Source: Kuschelorhynchus macadamiae
Lineage: Eukaryota > Arthropoda > Insecta > Coleoptera > Curculionidae
DNA length: 64,000 bases
Assembly (NCBI GenBank): GCA_030620095.1
Contig: JAUTXW010003396.1
Coordinates: 518,199-582,198, forward strand
Direction: 5' to 3'
Shown: piece by piece, positions 9,134 to 21,800 of the stretch
How positions within the stretch are numbered: position 1 is the stretch's first letter
How the letters are laid out: each line of letters starts with the position of its first letter
Notes under the pieces: generated by a model
The model's database searches: none
The model's input: only the letters and a program-made list of their open reading frames with translations
Told to the model about the DNA's origin: nothing
Position numbers and translations under genes: made by a program

Positions 9134-11683
9134 ATGAATATTAGTGATTCTGAATCTGACCCCTTTGCAGAGAGTGAGTCCGACTATGAGCCATTCGAAT
9201 CTAATGAAAGTGATTCTACAAGTTCAGGTAAATAAATAACAAAAAGTATAAAAAAAATAACATAACCTTACTTTTTATTTTATTGTCAATAGTTATGATG
9301 TCTACACATTCGTCAGCGGACGATAATTTTTAATCGTATAAGCGTTAATTCCTAATCAAGTACAATTATTATTTGAGGGGCCTATTTTTTAGGTGATTTT
9401 ATGAAATAAGTTCATAAAAACATTGGGCTAGGAATAGTAGAGTTTTACCAGGGGACTGTTATTTTGCAAATACGCTTTGGCCAATTTTATTGAAATTTAG
9501 AAGTGTTATAAGGAGCTAATTTAGGCCTAATTATTTTAAATTTATTTGTTCAATAGCATTCCAGAGGCACCTTAACCAAAATTATTGACAAAAAAATATA
9601 AGGCACTTATTACTTCCACCATTTCTTCAAAATGGGGGAAGTATAGCATCGACAAAAAAATTTTCAAAAATTTTTATTAGCTCAATCGTCTTAAAATGTC
9701 TCAAAACGTGCAAAAATCATAATTTCGGTAAAAAAAAATTCTGTCTGTCGGTCTGTCGCTCTGTCTGTCTGTTAGTTTACACCATAACTTTCGAAGGAGT
9801 TGAGGTATCGAGTTGAAATTTGGTATACAGGGAGTGGTTCATACGAGAACAGTTCGGATTGTTTTTGGGCAAAATCGGCTTAGGGGTAGGGGATGAAACA
9901 GAGGGTTAATTTGTAAAAAATCGCAATTCTCAGAAATAACTTTGAAATATGTTATGGTCTAGGTTTCTGTGTATATACATTTCATTAATAACATCTCTTT
10001 AATATTTCAGTCAAAACTAAGGGGTGAGGGTGAAAGGAAAAAGGGGATGAAAATTAAAATATGAAAAAAATCAAGTGATATGTTGTTTTCTGGATTTTCG
10101 GGGGTAGCGATTTCAATTTTACAAACTATTTATAATTTTATAAAAAACTAAGGGTGGGGGTGAGTTTTGACATATTCTGAAAAATATCGTTTTAGGGGTT
10201 TTTGACGGTCAAAATTTTAATTTCGTAATAATCGTGGATTGAGAGACGAATGGAATGCAAATATTTTTTGTCATTTACAGCCACCTCTAAAATCACAAAT
10301 TTTGAAAAGCCAATTTTTTTTCCTAAAAATTACAGTTGGGTGTAATTTTTTTCCATTTTGGCTAAATGGTGGAAGTAGTGATTCCATTGGCAGCGGTTTT
10401 ATTTATGAAATTTAATAATAAACTCTGTGTTTTCAGGTGGCGAGGATACACCAGAAGTGCTACTGTCTGGAACGCACGTACAACAAAATCAATCACCAGC
10501 TAACAAAACAAAACATGTCGGAAGAAAAAGATTAAGGAATTCTGGACAGGAATACGTTAATGTAGCTAAGAACGTGGTTTTAAAAAAGCAGTTTACCAAT
10601 GTAAACTGCAACTGTCGCAACAAGTGCTATGACAAAATATCCGAAGAATCGCGAAGACACGCATTCACAAACTTTTGGAAAATGGGCAATTTTTCTACTC
10701 AAAATGCATTCCTGTGTGGTATCTTTAAACAACACTAACCGAAAATCCATCGTCCAAAAAGTGGAGTGAAAGACGCAAGGGCTTCAACATATATCTATTT
10801 TATAAACACGGCTGAAGTATCACATCAAGTATGTAAAGAATACTTTATAGACGCGAGCCTTAAAACGCGGTCGTACATCCTCGCCAGGAGAAGATCTTCG
10901 AGGAAAACATTCCCCGGGCAACAAAACCGCAGATGAAAAAATTGAGGGAGTAAAACATCATATTGAGAGCTTTCCAGCATACCAGTCTCATTACACAAGA
11001 GAACATAACCCTAACAGAAAGTACTTAGATACAAACCTAAACGTTCGCACAACGTGCACTCTTTATAAAGAGAAGTGTGACGAAGAAAATACCTCTCCAG
11101 TTTCGGAAGCCATGTACCGAAAAATTTTTCATCGATATTTTAATCTTCATTTTCACGTACCAGTTAAAGACACATGTGTAAAGTGTGGCACGTTTAAAGC
11201 TAAACTAAGTGTTTTAACGGATGATCAGAAAAAGCAAGAATTAAATATACAGCATGACTTACACCTGCGTAAAGCTCAAAAAGCAAGAGAATCATTACAA
11301 GCAAAGCTTATAATATTCTAAATAAAAGAAATGTATATGCCTTTACTTTCGATTTGGAAAAAGCATTGAGTTTTCCAACGTTAACTTGCTCTATTGCTTA
11401 CTATAAACGAAAAATGTATGTTTACAATTTCGGTATACATCTTTTAAATGAAGAAGAGACAGCTTTTATGTATGGTGGAACGAAACCGTAGCTTCCCGTG
11501 GAGCACAAGAAATGGGATCTTGTATTCGCAAACACCTTTTAAACTATGCTGGAGAAGCAAAGCACATAATTGCGTACAGCGACGCCTGGGGTGGCCAAAA
11601 TCGAAACTTCAAACAATGTTTGCTACGGCTGAAACTATTAGCCGACAATCGACTAAATTTAGAAATCATAGATCACAAATTCA
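9134..11683 (+). pseudogene. Sola-like/DUF7869-like transposase gene, 5' part with one intron
   Basis: Exon 1 (9134-9227) starts ATG and encodes an acidic tail (SDSESDPFAESESDYEPFES). A GT...AG intron (9228-10436, phase 1) holds a MITE. Exon 2 begins at 10437 and encodes a basic stretch (GRKRLRNSGQEYV) and a cysteine cluster (CNCRNKCYDKI), then LSE-type sequence ending in a stop at 10736-10738. Further blocks follow in shifted frames: HYTREHNPNRKYL, then HFHVPVKDTCVKCGTFKAKL at about 11150-11210, FTFDLEKALSFPTLTCSIAYYKRKMYVYNFGIH, and an acidic-core motif YSDAWGGQNRNFK near 11580. This order matches a multi-copy insect protein family that I recall being labelled DUF7869-like. The terminal repeats around it argue that it is a transposase. 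Several frameshifts make this copy dead, and hAT-3A splits it at 11683. Confidence 0.65.
9611..10377. mobile_element. MITE-like repeat in the intron of the Sola-like gene
   Basis: About 770 bp bounded by a 14-bp inverted repeat, TACTTCCACCATTT at the left and its complement at the right. The interior has no ORF. It contains a (CTGT)-rich tract followed by an AACTTTCGAAGGAGTTGAG-like segment resembling one at 33955-34030. No clear target duplication was found, so the family is unknown. Confidence 0.6.
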
Positions 11684-12037
11684 CAGGGCCGTTTTTAGGG
11701 GTGTGCACGGTGTGCCGGCACAAAGGCGGCCAAATTATTGGGGCGGCCGCGGGCCGCCCGCCAAAAACACAAAATTAGCCATTTGATTACAAAAATATAC
11801 CTATATTTTTGTTTTCAAAATAAAGAAAAATTAAATTACATTTTGTTAGGCTTTTAAGATAAAACATTCATAAGAAATTTATTACCGGTCATTTCTTTTT
11901 TTGCTATGCATGAGTTGCCGAAATTACAATAGAACTATTTATAGCAGCGTTCCTTGGAAAAGCAATAAAAATGATAGATAAGGGCGGCCGCCTTTCAATG
12001 CAAAAATGTTTGTTTATACTTCATAATTGGTATGTGT

Positions 12038-12071
12038 ACAGTATATAGTTTTATATAGCTCTATATACTGT
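12038..12071. repeat. Palindrome upstream of the hAT-3 transposase
   Basis: ACAGTATATAG and its complement CTATATACTGT are separated by 12 bases and preserved in all three hAT-3 copies. It could form a stem-loop or be a dimeric binding site near the promoter; the role is not known. Confidence 0.5.
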
Positions 12072-12642
12072 AGAATGGGGCAGTTTTTAAATGTTTTGTT
12101 TTTCTTTTTAGTATTCGATTAACTAGCGAGAGTTTAACAGTGATATAAAGTGTTTGTTGTTTAGTTATTTTTTTCTACATTTTGCAAAAGTGAAATTTCA
12201 AAAGAAACAAATTTTCGTAATTTAAAAAGGTAAGTTCTTCGGATAGATATTACTTTACTTAATATTACCATCCAAATCCGCATCTTACGTTTTGGATTTA
12301 ATATTAAACATGTGAAAAAAAATTTTTTTTAGCTTGAGATCAAAAAGTGGTTTATTGTTAATTTTATGTCTAGATTAATTTTCTATATTTCAAGTTTTAA
12401 AAAATGTATAAAGTAGTTTTACTAATTTACTTATCTAATAAAAATATAATAATTATATTTATTTTTTGGGTCATTTTAAAAACAAAATCTGATGCTAGAT
12501 TACAATTTTACTTATTATTTATAAAAAATTCCATTTGGTGCGAACTTAATTGGGGATACTATAAAATTATATCTTCGCAGATTCAGAACTATTACATAAA
12601 CTAAATTTTCTAACTTTAATTACCTTTCAATTTTATTTCCAG

Positions 12643-15020
12643 ATGTCCGATAGAAAAACAAAACGTTTATCTGGAGCTCAATATAAAAAAAGAAAATTAG
12701 AAAAGGAAGAAAACAAAAAAAAATTAAGTGGATCTTTGCAAAAATATTTAGTTCCATCAACATCGTCACAGGGTACAGATACAATTGAGGATGAAAATGT
12801 AAAGGATGCACATAAAGTAAGCGACCCTGAAGAAAAAAAACACCCTGAATCAAATACAGAAATAGATAATGAAGAAAAGATGCTCTTAACCGATGATAAT
12901 CCTAACTTAAACGAAGTTATCCCTGAAACTAATGATGATTTTGATGTCAGCGACCCATTCACCTGGCCGGATATTTTACAAAATCAAGTTATTGAGCAAA
13001 TAGTACAAAACGATTTTCAGCATATAGAAAAAAATTTCCTTCTGATGAATCGGGAAGGAAATTTTCTTCAACTCAATATTTTCGAATTTTGCCAAATGGT
13101 GAAAAAATTAAAAGAGCTTGGTTGGTATACTCTTGTAGAGCAAATAGCATTTTTTGTCTTTGTTGTAAAATATTTTGTAAGGAAGTGTTTAAGTTAAATA
13201 GCAAAATGGGGTATTCTGATTGGCGACATCTTTCACATATTTTATCCAAGCATGAATCTTCTGTACATCACTTGCAAGCTAATCAAAAATGGGTTGAGTT
13301 AAAAATGTCATTAAATAAAAAATTAACTATTGACAAAGAACGGCAAAATTATTTTGAACTTGAAAGGGAACGCTGGCGCTCTTAAAAAGAGTTATTGCAA
13401 TTATTCAATTTTTAGCTGGACAATCATTGGCATTTCGTGGAAAAAGTTCCGTCTTATACGAACAAAATAATGGCAATTTTTTAAAAGCTGTTGAAATGGT
13501 GGCAAAATTTGACCCAGTGTTATCCGATCATCTAAAAAAAATTACAAAGACCCAAGAATCAAAAAGTAAAATAACTCACTATTTGGGAATTCATTTTCAA
13601 AACGAAATAATTACTTTGCTAGCAAAAAATATTTGCCATCATTTTACGACACTCTTAAAAAAATCCAAATATTTTTCCATAATTTTAGATTCTACTCCAG
13701 ATGCAAGTCATACAGAGCAAATTACATTTGTAGTCAGATATGTAGACTGTAACGAAGAAAATGTTGTCATAAAAGAGTGTTTTTTGGGTTTTTTTCCTAT
13801 TTTATATACAACTGGGGAAGGGATTTTTAACCTATTGGTTAATGATATTTTGCCTAAGTTTGAATTAGATATTAGGGATATAAGAGGTCAGGGCTATGAT
13901 AATGGGGCCAATATGTCCGGAAAACATATCGGACTTCAACAAAGGGTAAAAAATGTTAATTCCAGGGCTATATTTGTTCCTTGCACCGCTCACACACTAA
14001 ATCTAGTAATAAACGATTCCGCTAAAATCTCCCACGAAACAATAAATTTTTTTAACATCGTGCAGGAACTGTATGTATTCTTTTCTTCTTCTCCTTTCCG
14101 TTGGGATGTTTTAAAAAAAAATGTTAGTAATTTAAATCTTACATCGGTAAGTGACACCCGATGGGAAAGCAGAGTTAAAGCGCTTAGACCACTTCGGAAT
14201 CAACTAGGAAATATTTGTAAAGCTTTGGTTGAGCTTTCAGAAGATGTTACAAGAGACTCAAAAACAAAACTAAGTGCCAATTCATTATTAGAAAAAATAA
14301 AATCATTTACTTTTATCTGTAGCTTAGTCATATGGTACGAGTTATTAGTTAAAATTGACGTAGTCAGTAAATTATTGCAAAAAATTAATATTGATCTGAC
14401 TCAGTGTGTCACATCATTAAAACATGTACTTAACTTTATTAACGAAATGCGATCGGACCAAAGTTTTAACACTTACATAGAAATTTCATCCAATTTAGCA
14501 AATGAAATTGATGTGGAACCAGATTTTCCAGAAGTTCGTATAAGGCGGAAAAAATCCCAATTTAGTTATGAAAGTACAGACAATGTATTAACTAATGAAC
14601 GAGAGAAATTTAAAATAAATTTTTATTATACTGTTATTGACCGAGCTAGAATATCAGTAGAAGAAAGGTTTAATTCTCTTTCGTATTGCAGTAATATTTT
14701 TAACTTTTTAACACGGTTTCATGATGTGACATCGGATGATTTAAAACAAAAATGCGTTGAACTTGAAATCGCATTAAATCAGATCAAAACAAACCTATTG
14801 AGATTCTAAAATTTATTTATAGAAATAAAGTCTCATCTTTTCCTAATTTATGTATAAGCTTGAGAATTTTTTTAACAATACCAGTAACGGTTGCATCTGG
14901 TGAACGGTCATTCTCAAAATTAAAAATAATAAAAAACTATTTAAGATCTTCTATGTCACAGGAAAGGCTTACAAATTTAGGTATAATTGCCATTGAAAAT
15001 GAAATTTTGAAAATTTCATA
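12643..15020 (+). pseudogene. hAT-3 transposase, copy A (frameshifted)
   Basis: The ATG at 12643 follows directly after a splice acceptor (TTATTTCCAG), and a good donor AAAAAG/GTAAGT lies at 12229-12230, so the gene has a 5'-UTR intron ending at the start codon. The protein begins with a lysine-rich acidic leader (MSDRKTKRLSGAQYKKRK). Next come a TTF-type cysteine region, LAFRGK, the catalytic-core segments LDSTPDASHTEQITF and GQGYDNGANMSGKH, PCTAHTLNLV, and the C-terminal dimerisation segment TVASGERSFSKLKIIKNYLR. Lesions against copies B and C: one base lost near 13030, four bases lost near 13380, and about 70 bp lost near 14775. The tail after 15000 is also shortened. Confidence 0.88.
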
Positions 15021-15222
15021 ATAAAATAAAATTTTGTTTTATTTATAGTTTAATAATTATTACCTTATGTTTTACAATATTATTGATGTTAATAAGCTTG
15101 TTTAAAGATATTTTTTTGTTATAAATATTAATGTATACGTAGGAACTTAAATATTTTTGTTAGTTATAAAAGGGCGGCCGTTTTATTTCTGCCGAGGGGC
15201 TAGGAACGGCCCTGCAAATTCA

Positions 15223-15849
15223 TGGTTTCCGGCCATTCTACCAAACGATAATTAAAAATAATAAAAAACTAAATTTTTAAGTATTCCATTATAAAAAAAT
15301 GCAAAGCCAAAAAACCTTTTATGTCAAAGTAATGGATAAACTGATTTCTTTTTACAAATTTCAGTTATAATTGCCAATATTGGCTAAAAAAATGAATTTT
15401 GATAAGAAGCAGCCATAAATTTTTTTTATAGACCTAAATGAAGATATCATAAAATAGATACTTCCAACAAGAAAAAAGGTCGATTAATGAATTTCAAGAA
15501 CATTATTTTCAAAAGCCTTCCTGTGACTGTAAGCAAGAGAAAAAACAGAAAAATATTTTTGAACTTTTTGAATTCTTTAAAAGTTTGTATTTTGAAGATA
15601 TTGGGACTTTTACCAGAAAATATAGTTTTATGTATGTTTAATGCTAATAAAACAATATAAAAGATATATTTTTAATTGTTTGGCTAATTCACAAAATATA
15701 AAGTATTGTATATTTAAATAATTATATAGTTTAAACATATATCCGTGTTTAAGTTTACCTTTTTTTACAATTTTGTTTTTTTACCCCTGTTTAACTTTAA
15801 TTATTATCGTTACTTTTTTTGACTTAGACCACTTGGCTTTCATAGGCTC
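15223..15849 (+). pseudogene. 3' end of the Sola-like transposon
   Basis: Resumes the protein at MVSGHS after hAT-3A and then decays into mixed frames; pieces such as KKQKNIFELFEFFKSLYF near 15540-15600 may be the transposase C-terminus. The segment 15595-15755 is visibly similar to the 3' untranslated region of hAT-3 copies B and C. It ends in the terminal inverted repeat at 15835-15849. Confidence 0.5.
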
Positions 15850-15863
15850 ACTTAATATCTTAC

Positions 15864-16050
15864 CTGGATATAACATCACCAAGTCCACTTGTTGGCCCTG
15901 TTGACGCTGTTCGTCCTCCAATCCGTCCAGTAAACGTAATTTTCAAACAAAGAAATTGCAAAGTATGCGAAAGAAATCTTTTTGTTCAATCAAATTGCAC
16001 GTGTATTGAATTTTTTTTGAAGGACATACAAAAGGTATAATGATTCAAAA
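15864..16050 (-). pseudogene. Decayed LRP1 exon (YWTD propeller), exon 10-like
   Basis: Minus-strand reading gives FLSHT, then AISLFENYVYWTDWRTNSV and NRANKWT, characteristic of an LRP1 propeller blade. Acceptor (...TTTTTTTTAG) and donor (AG/GTAAGA) are in place and the phases would fit. However, at least one base is missing in the T run before AISLF, one extra T breaks KWT-GDVIS, and a TGA falls before FLSHT. The 5' half is barely recognisable. The Sola-like element inserted 14 bp downstream of the donor. The plus-strand open frame here is its antisense shadow. Confidence 0.75.
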
Positions 16051-16237
16051 CTAAAAAAAAATTGCGCATGTTATATTTTAAAAAATCTCAAAAATCAGCT
16101 TTAACACAACAGAAAGCGGCAGTATAAACATTTAGCAGTTAGGGGCTCGAATTGTACCACGGATTTCACTATAAAACTATGAAATAAACATACATGCAAG
16201 ACCTTAAATATATTACCCCTCTTGTAATTGCTTTTAC

Positions 16238-16377
16238 CTTCTCATGGTATAATCCAAGGTTAAGCCGTTGGGCCAACCCCTTTGATGAACTGGTCTACTC
16301 TCACGACTATCTTTCTGTCCAAACCGGCTAAGGAACATCGCTCTATCCTTTTGTCCCAATCAGTCCAAAATAGATAA
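16238..16377 (-). pseudogene. LRP1 YWTD exon with one-base frameshift, exon 9-like
   Basis: Encodes YLFWTDWDKRIERCSLAG, LDRKIVVRVDQFIKG and WPNGLTLDYTMRR, a propeller blade typical of LRP1. Acceptor TTTTTTAG and donor AAG/GTAAAAG are intact. The length is 140 nt where the flanking phases demand 141: a G is missing in the run before TGGCCCAAC. About three residues between DWD and RIE are also absent compared with the usual family spacing. Either a real lesion or an assembly homopolymer error. Confidence 0.8.
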
Positions 16378-16677
16378 CTAAAAAATTACAAGATTTACTA
16401 AAATTTACAGTAAGTTTGTAAGATTTGAAAAAAAAACAAACCATTTGTACATCATGTATTATAATCAAAAAAACTAAATAATTTAATATTGTCTTTTAAA
16501 TTTAATTTGGAAACTGAATTTATAAGGGTGATTCATGAGGAAATGTCTTACATATTCAGGACCAAAAATATATTAAGTCTATTATAATGCATAGGCTTAT
16601 CGAGAATGTTAAAGTTTTTATTTAATTTTCCTATTTTTTAAATAAAATCTATGATAATTTAAATAATGGACTGAAAA

Positions 16678-17760
<1,083 letters not shown>

Positions 17761-18543
17761 TAATGCCAGTAAACATAAATATATCTCCCCTAATAACTAA
17801 ATTAAAGGCAATAACTAGTTTTTTTCGGACATGCATAAATTACAATAAAAAAAATTATAAAAATTTTTGTTTTAAATCCAAATATTTGAAAACGGCAAGG
17901 GCGATATATTTAACAGAATCCTAAGTAATTTTGCTAAAATTAAAAGACTGTAACAAAAAGTTTTGATTGTGACCGTGATATTAGGGTCATGTATAATACG
18001 AATTTTTATGTTGTCATTGATTTAATCAGTAAAACATTCAATATTTTTTACCATTTTATTTAAAAAAAAAATTTGTTCTTGTAAAAACGTATCTTTAATG
18101 TTAAATTTTTGGTTGTATACCCATATTTTACATTTTCCTCATAAAACAAATTTTTTTCAAAAGAGCATATTATCACTCAAAAATGTTTGTGTTTATTTGC
18201 ATGCATAACGCTTTATTTAATATTTATATAATTTTGGAAAAATGAAACAGTAAACGATCCAAGATAACAAATTTTTTATTAATCTATTTTCTTGCAACAT
18301 TTGTTTTATATGTAGCTGTTTCATATTATCTTAATTATTTATTAAATAGTAAATTTTTATTAACAAATAATGATTTAACTATTATTAATAGAAAAATTAT
18401 ATTATGATATACTTTTGTAAAACTGGGCAATATTTTTACATTCATAACGCATTTTGTTGCCAAAACCAAAAGCATTTTTCTCATATATCCTAAGAAATCA
18501 TGTAGTTCTTGAGATTAAAGCGATCACTAAAATTTTTTTTAGC
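17761..18543. other. AT-rich LRP1 intron sequence
   Basis: No ORF, TIR or recognisable repeat boundary was seen. Confidence 0.6.
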
Positions 18544-18566
18544 AGAGAAATAAACTTTTAACTTAC

Positions 18567-18640
18567 AAATATCGGTTTTGCCCTGGGGCTCTCCATGTCA
18601 TAAGTGTTTTCTAAAGCTGCCTTTGTTAGTTTGGGGAATT
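18567..18640 (-). pseudogene. Probable remnant of an LRP1 propeller exon, exon 8-like
   Basis: Minus-strand reading gives KLTKAALENTYDMESPRA, resembling the KLNGTLRRTLIAGDMESPRA block that follows the first YWTD blade in insect LRP1. The following bases CGATATTT/GTAAGT would supply a donor in the phase required by the exon at 16377, but eight or so bases of the preceding codons are missing. The 5' part and acceptor could not be placed. Confidence 0.4.
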
Positions 18641-18743
18641 TATAAAAAGAGAAAACAATAACAAATATACTGCTGATGTTTTAGTTTTATTTGAATTATT
18701 AAGGTACATATATTTTTTTCGTCTTTAATTTATCGTTTTTCAG

Positions 18744-18854
18744 AATCCTGAAAGAAGACATAAGCGAAAATATGGAAAATACAGAAGAATCTAATTATAT
18801 GGATGTTTTACCACACCTAGATTCAAAAGATATAAGAAAAATAAAGAATCTGAG
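18744..18854 (+). other. Exon-like open segment of unknown identity
   Basis: A pyrimidine tract and TTTTTCAG precede, and GAG/GTAAAT follows, a segment open in one frame (ILKEDISENMENTEESNY, then MDVLPHLDSKDIRKIKNL). It lies on the strand opposite to LRP1, between the decayed exon and truncated hAT-3B. I do not recognise the protein; it could be a transposon exon or chance. Confidence 0.3.
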
Positions 18855-18896
18855 GTAAATGTTTTGGCATTAGTTGAAACCACACCAGACAATAAA

Positions 18897-21800
18897 CAAC
18901 ATAAAACAAAATACAAATGTTTAAACTATTAATTATTTAAATATCAAATAATATAAAAGCCAAACAAACAAAAATTGGTATCTTTTATATTGTATCTAAG
19001 TATAAAACTAAGCAAGTCCCAATAAAAAAACAACCTCTTCATTTCAAAAATATTTTTCTGGCTTTTGTACTTGCGAACTCGTCTATTATTTTATTATGGT
19101 CTAAATTTTCACAAATTTCATTTTCAATGGCAATTATACCTAAATTTGTAAGCCTTTCCTGTGACATAGAAGATCTTAAATAGTTTTTTATTATTTTTAA
19201 TTTTGAGAATGACCGTTCACCAGATGCAACCGTTACTGGTATTGTTAAAAAAATTCTCAAGCTTATACATAAATTAGGAAAAGATGAGACCAAATTATTA
19301 CTATAAATAAATTTTAGAATCTCAATAGGTTTGATTTGATCTGTTAGAGATTTAAATGTAACAATTTCTTCAAATAGTTCTACGCCACTTATATCCCTCG
19401 ATTCGTCTTCGGTTAATGCGATTTCAAGTTCAACGCATTTTTGTTTTAAATCATCCGATGTCACATCATGAAACCGTGTTAAAAAGTTAAAAATATTACT
19501 GCAATACGAAAGAGAATTAAACCTTTCTTCTACTGATATTCTAGCTCGGTCAATAACAGTATAATAAAAATTTATTTTAAATTTCTCTCGTTCGTTAGTT
19601 AATACATTGTCTGTACTTTCATAACTAAATTGGGATTTTTTCCGCCTTATACGAACTTCTGGAAAATCTGGTTCCACATCAATTTCATTTGCTAAATTGG
19701 ATGAAATTAGTGTTAAAACTTTGGTCCGATCGCATTTCGTTAATAAAGTTAAGTACATGTTTTAATGATGTGACACACTGAGTCAGATCAATATTAATTT
19801 TTTGCAATAATTTACTGACTACGTCAATTTTAACTAATAACTCGTACCATATGACTAAGCTACAGATAAAAGTAAATGATTTTATTTTTTCTAATAATGA
19901 ATTGGCACTTAGTTTTGTTTTTGAGTCTCTTGTAACATCTTCTGAAAGCTCAACCAAAGCTTTACAAATATTTCCTAGTTGATTCCGAAGTGGTCTAAGC
20001 GCTTTAACTCTGCTTTCCCATCGGGTGTCACTTACCGATGTAAGATTTAAATTACTAACATTTTTTTTTAAAACATCCCAACGAAAAGGAGAAGAAGAAA
20101 AGAATACATACAGTTCCTGCACGATGTTAAAAAAATTTATTGTTTCGTGGGAGATTTTAGCGGAATCGTTTATTACTAGATTTAGTGTGTGAGCGGTGCA
20201 AGGAACAAATATAGCCCTGGAATTAACATTTTTTACCCTTTGTTGAAGTCCGATATGTTTTCCGGACATATTGGCCCCATTATCATAGCCCTGACCTCTT
20301 ATATCCCTAATATCTAATTCAAACTTAGGCAAAATATCATTAACCAATAGGTTAAAAATCCCTTCCCCAGTTGTATATAAAATAGGAAAAAAACCCAAAA
20401 AACACTCTTTTATGACAACATTTTCTTCGTTACAGTCTACATATCTGACTACAAATGTAATTTGCTCTGTATGACTTGCATCTGGAGTAGAATCTAAAAT
20501 TATGGAAAAATATTTGGATTTTTTTAAGAGTGTCGTAAAATGATGGCAAATATTTTTTGCTAGCAAAGTAATTATTTCGTTTTGAAAATGAATTCCCAAA
20601 TAGTGAGTTATTTTACTTTTTGATTCTTGGGTCTTTGTAATTTTTTTTAGATGATCGGATAACACTGGGTCAAATTTTGCCACCATTTCAACAGCTTTTA
20701 AAAAATTGCCATTATTTTGTTCGTATAAGACGGAACTTTTTCCACGAAATGCCAATGATTGTCCAGCTAAAAATTGAATAATTGCAATAACTCTTTTTAA
20801 GATAGAGCGCCAGCGTTCCCTTTCAAGTTCAAAATAATTTTGCCGTTCTTTGTCAATAGTTAATTTTTTATTTAATGACATTTTTAACTCAACCCATTTT
20901 TGATTAGCTTGCAAGTGATGTACAGAAGATTCATGCTTGGATAAAATATGTGAAAGATGTCGCCAATCAGAATACCCCATTTTGCTATTTAACTTAAACA
21001 CTTCCTTACAAAATATTTTACAACAAAGACAAAAAATGCTATTTGCTCTACAAGAGTATACCAACCAAGCTCTTTTAATTTTTTCACCATTTGGCAAAAT
21101 TCGAAAATATTGAGTTGAAGAAAATTTCCTTCCCGATTCATCAGAAGGAAATTTTTTTTCTATATGCTGAAAATCGTTTTGTACTATTTGCTCAATAACT
21201 TGATTTTGTAAAATATCCGGCCAGGTGAATGGGTCGCTGACATCAAAATCATCATTAGTTTCAGGGATAACTTCGTTTAAGTTAGGATTATCATCGGTTA
21301 AGAGCATCTTTTCTTCATTATCTATTTCTGTATTTGATTCAGGGTGTTTTTTTTCTTCAGGGTCGCTTACTTTATGTGCATCCTTTACATTTTCATCCTC
21401 AATTGTATCTGTACCCTGTGACGATGTTGATGGAACTAAATATTTTTGCAAAGATCCACTTAATTTTTTTTTGTTTTCTTCCTTTTCTAATTTTCTTTTT
21501 TTATATTGAGCTCCAGATAAACGTTTTGTTTTTCTATCGGACATCTGGAAATAAAATTGAAAGGTAATTAAAGTTAGAAAATTTAGTTTATGTAATAGTT
21601 CTGAATCTGCGAAGATATAATTTTATAGTATCCCCAATTAAGTTCGCACCAAATGGAATTTTTTATAAATAATAAGTAAAATTGTAATCTAGCATCAGAT
21701 TTTGTTTTTAAAATGACCCAAAAAATAAATATAATTATTATATTTTTATTAGATAAGTAAATTAGTAAAACTACTTTATACATTTTTTAAAACTTGAAAT

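Larger units (their letters stand above)
11684..15214 (+). mobile_element. hAT transposon family 3, copy A
   Basis: Ends are CAGGGCCGTTTTTAG and the complement of CAGGGCCGTTCCTAG. The flanking 8-bp duplication CAAATTCA is perfect (11676-11683 and 15215-15222). Removing the element restores the host frame from IIDHKF into MVSGHS of the Sola-like protein. Subterminal GC-rich blocks containing GGCGGCC recur near both ends. Copies B (18897-22308, inverted) and C (58042-61797) are almost identical. Confidence 0.95.
5931..15849 (+). mobile_element. Sola-like DNA transposon containing three nested insertions
   Basis: The right end (15835-15849) is the reverse complement of the left end GAGCCTATGAAAGC, which now lies at 8829 because a hAT inserted five bases into the terminus. 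Both ends continue into TGGTCTAAGTCA, giving inverted repeats of about 30 bp. The right flank is ACTT (15850-15853). The left flank reads ACCT at 5927-5930, but the second copy of the nested hAT's target duplication preserves CTT, restoring ACTT and so a 4-bp duplication. Four-bp duplications are known for the Sola superfamily. Nested inside are hAT-2 (5936-8825), a MITE (9611-10377) and hAT-3A (11684-15214). Without them the element would be about 2.7 kb. The superfamily assignment is an inference; the boundaries are seen directly. Confidence 0.7.

Noticed and set aside
12404..12604. 66-codon frame conserved in three places (12404, 21583, 58762)
   Set aside because: It lies in the 5'-UTR intron of hAT-3 and is conserved only because the copies are nearly identical.
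15854..16038. Plus-strand open frame of about 60 codons with cysteine pairs (CKVC...CTC)
   Set aside because: It is the antisense of a decayed LRP1 YWTD exon, whose minus-strand reading gives the expected propeller motifs and splice sites.
21225..21567. Plus-strand frames opposite the hAT-3B transposase start
   Set aside because: Shadows of the transposase leader in other frames; the same shadows occur in copies A and C.
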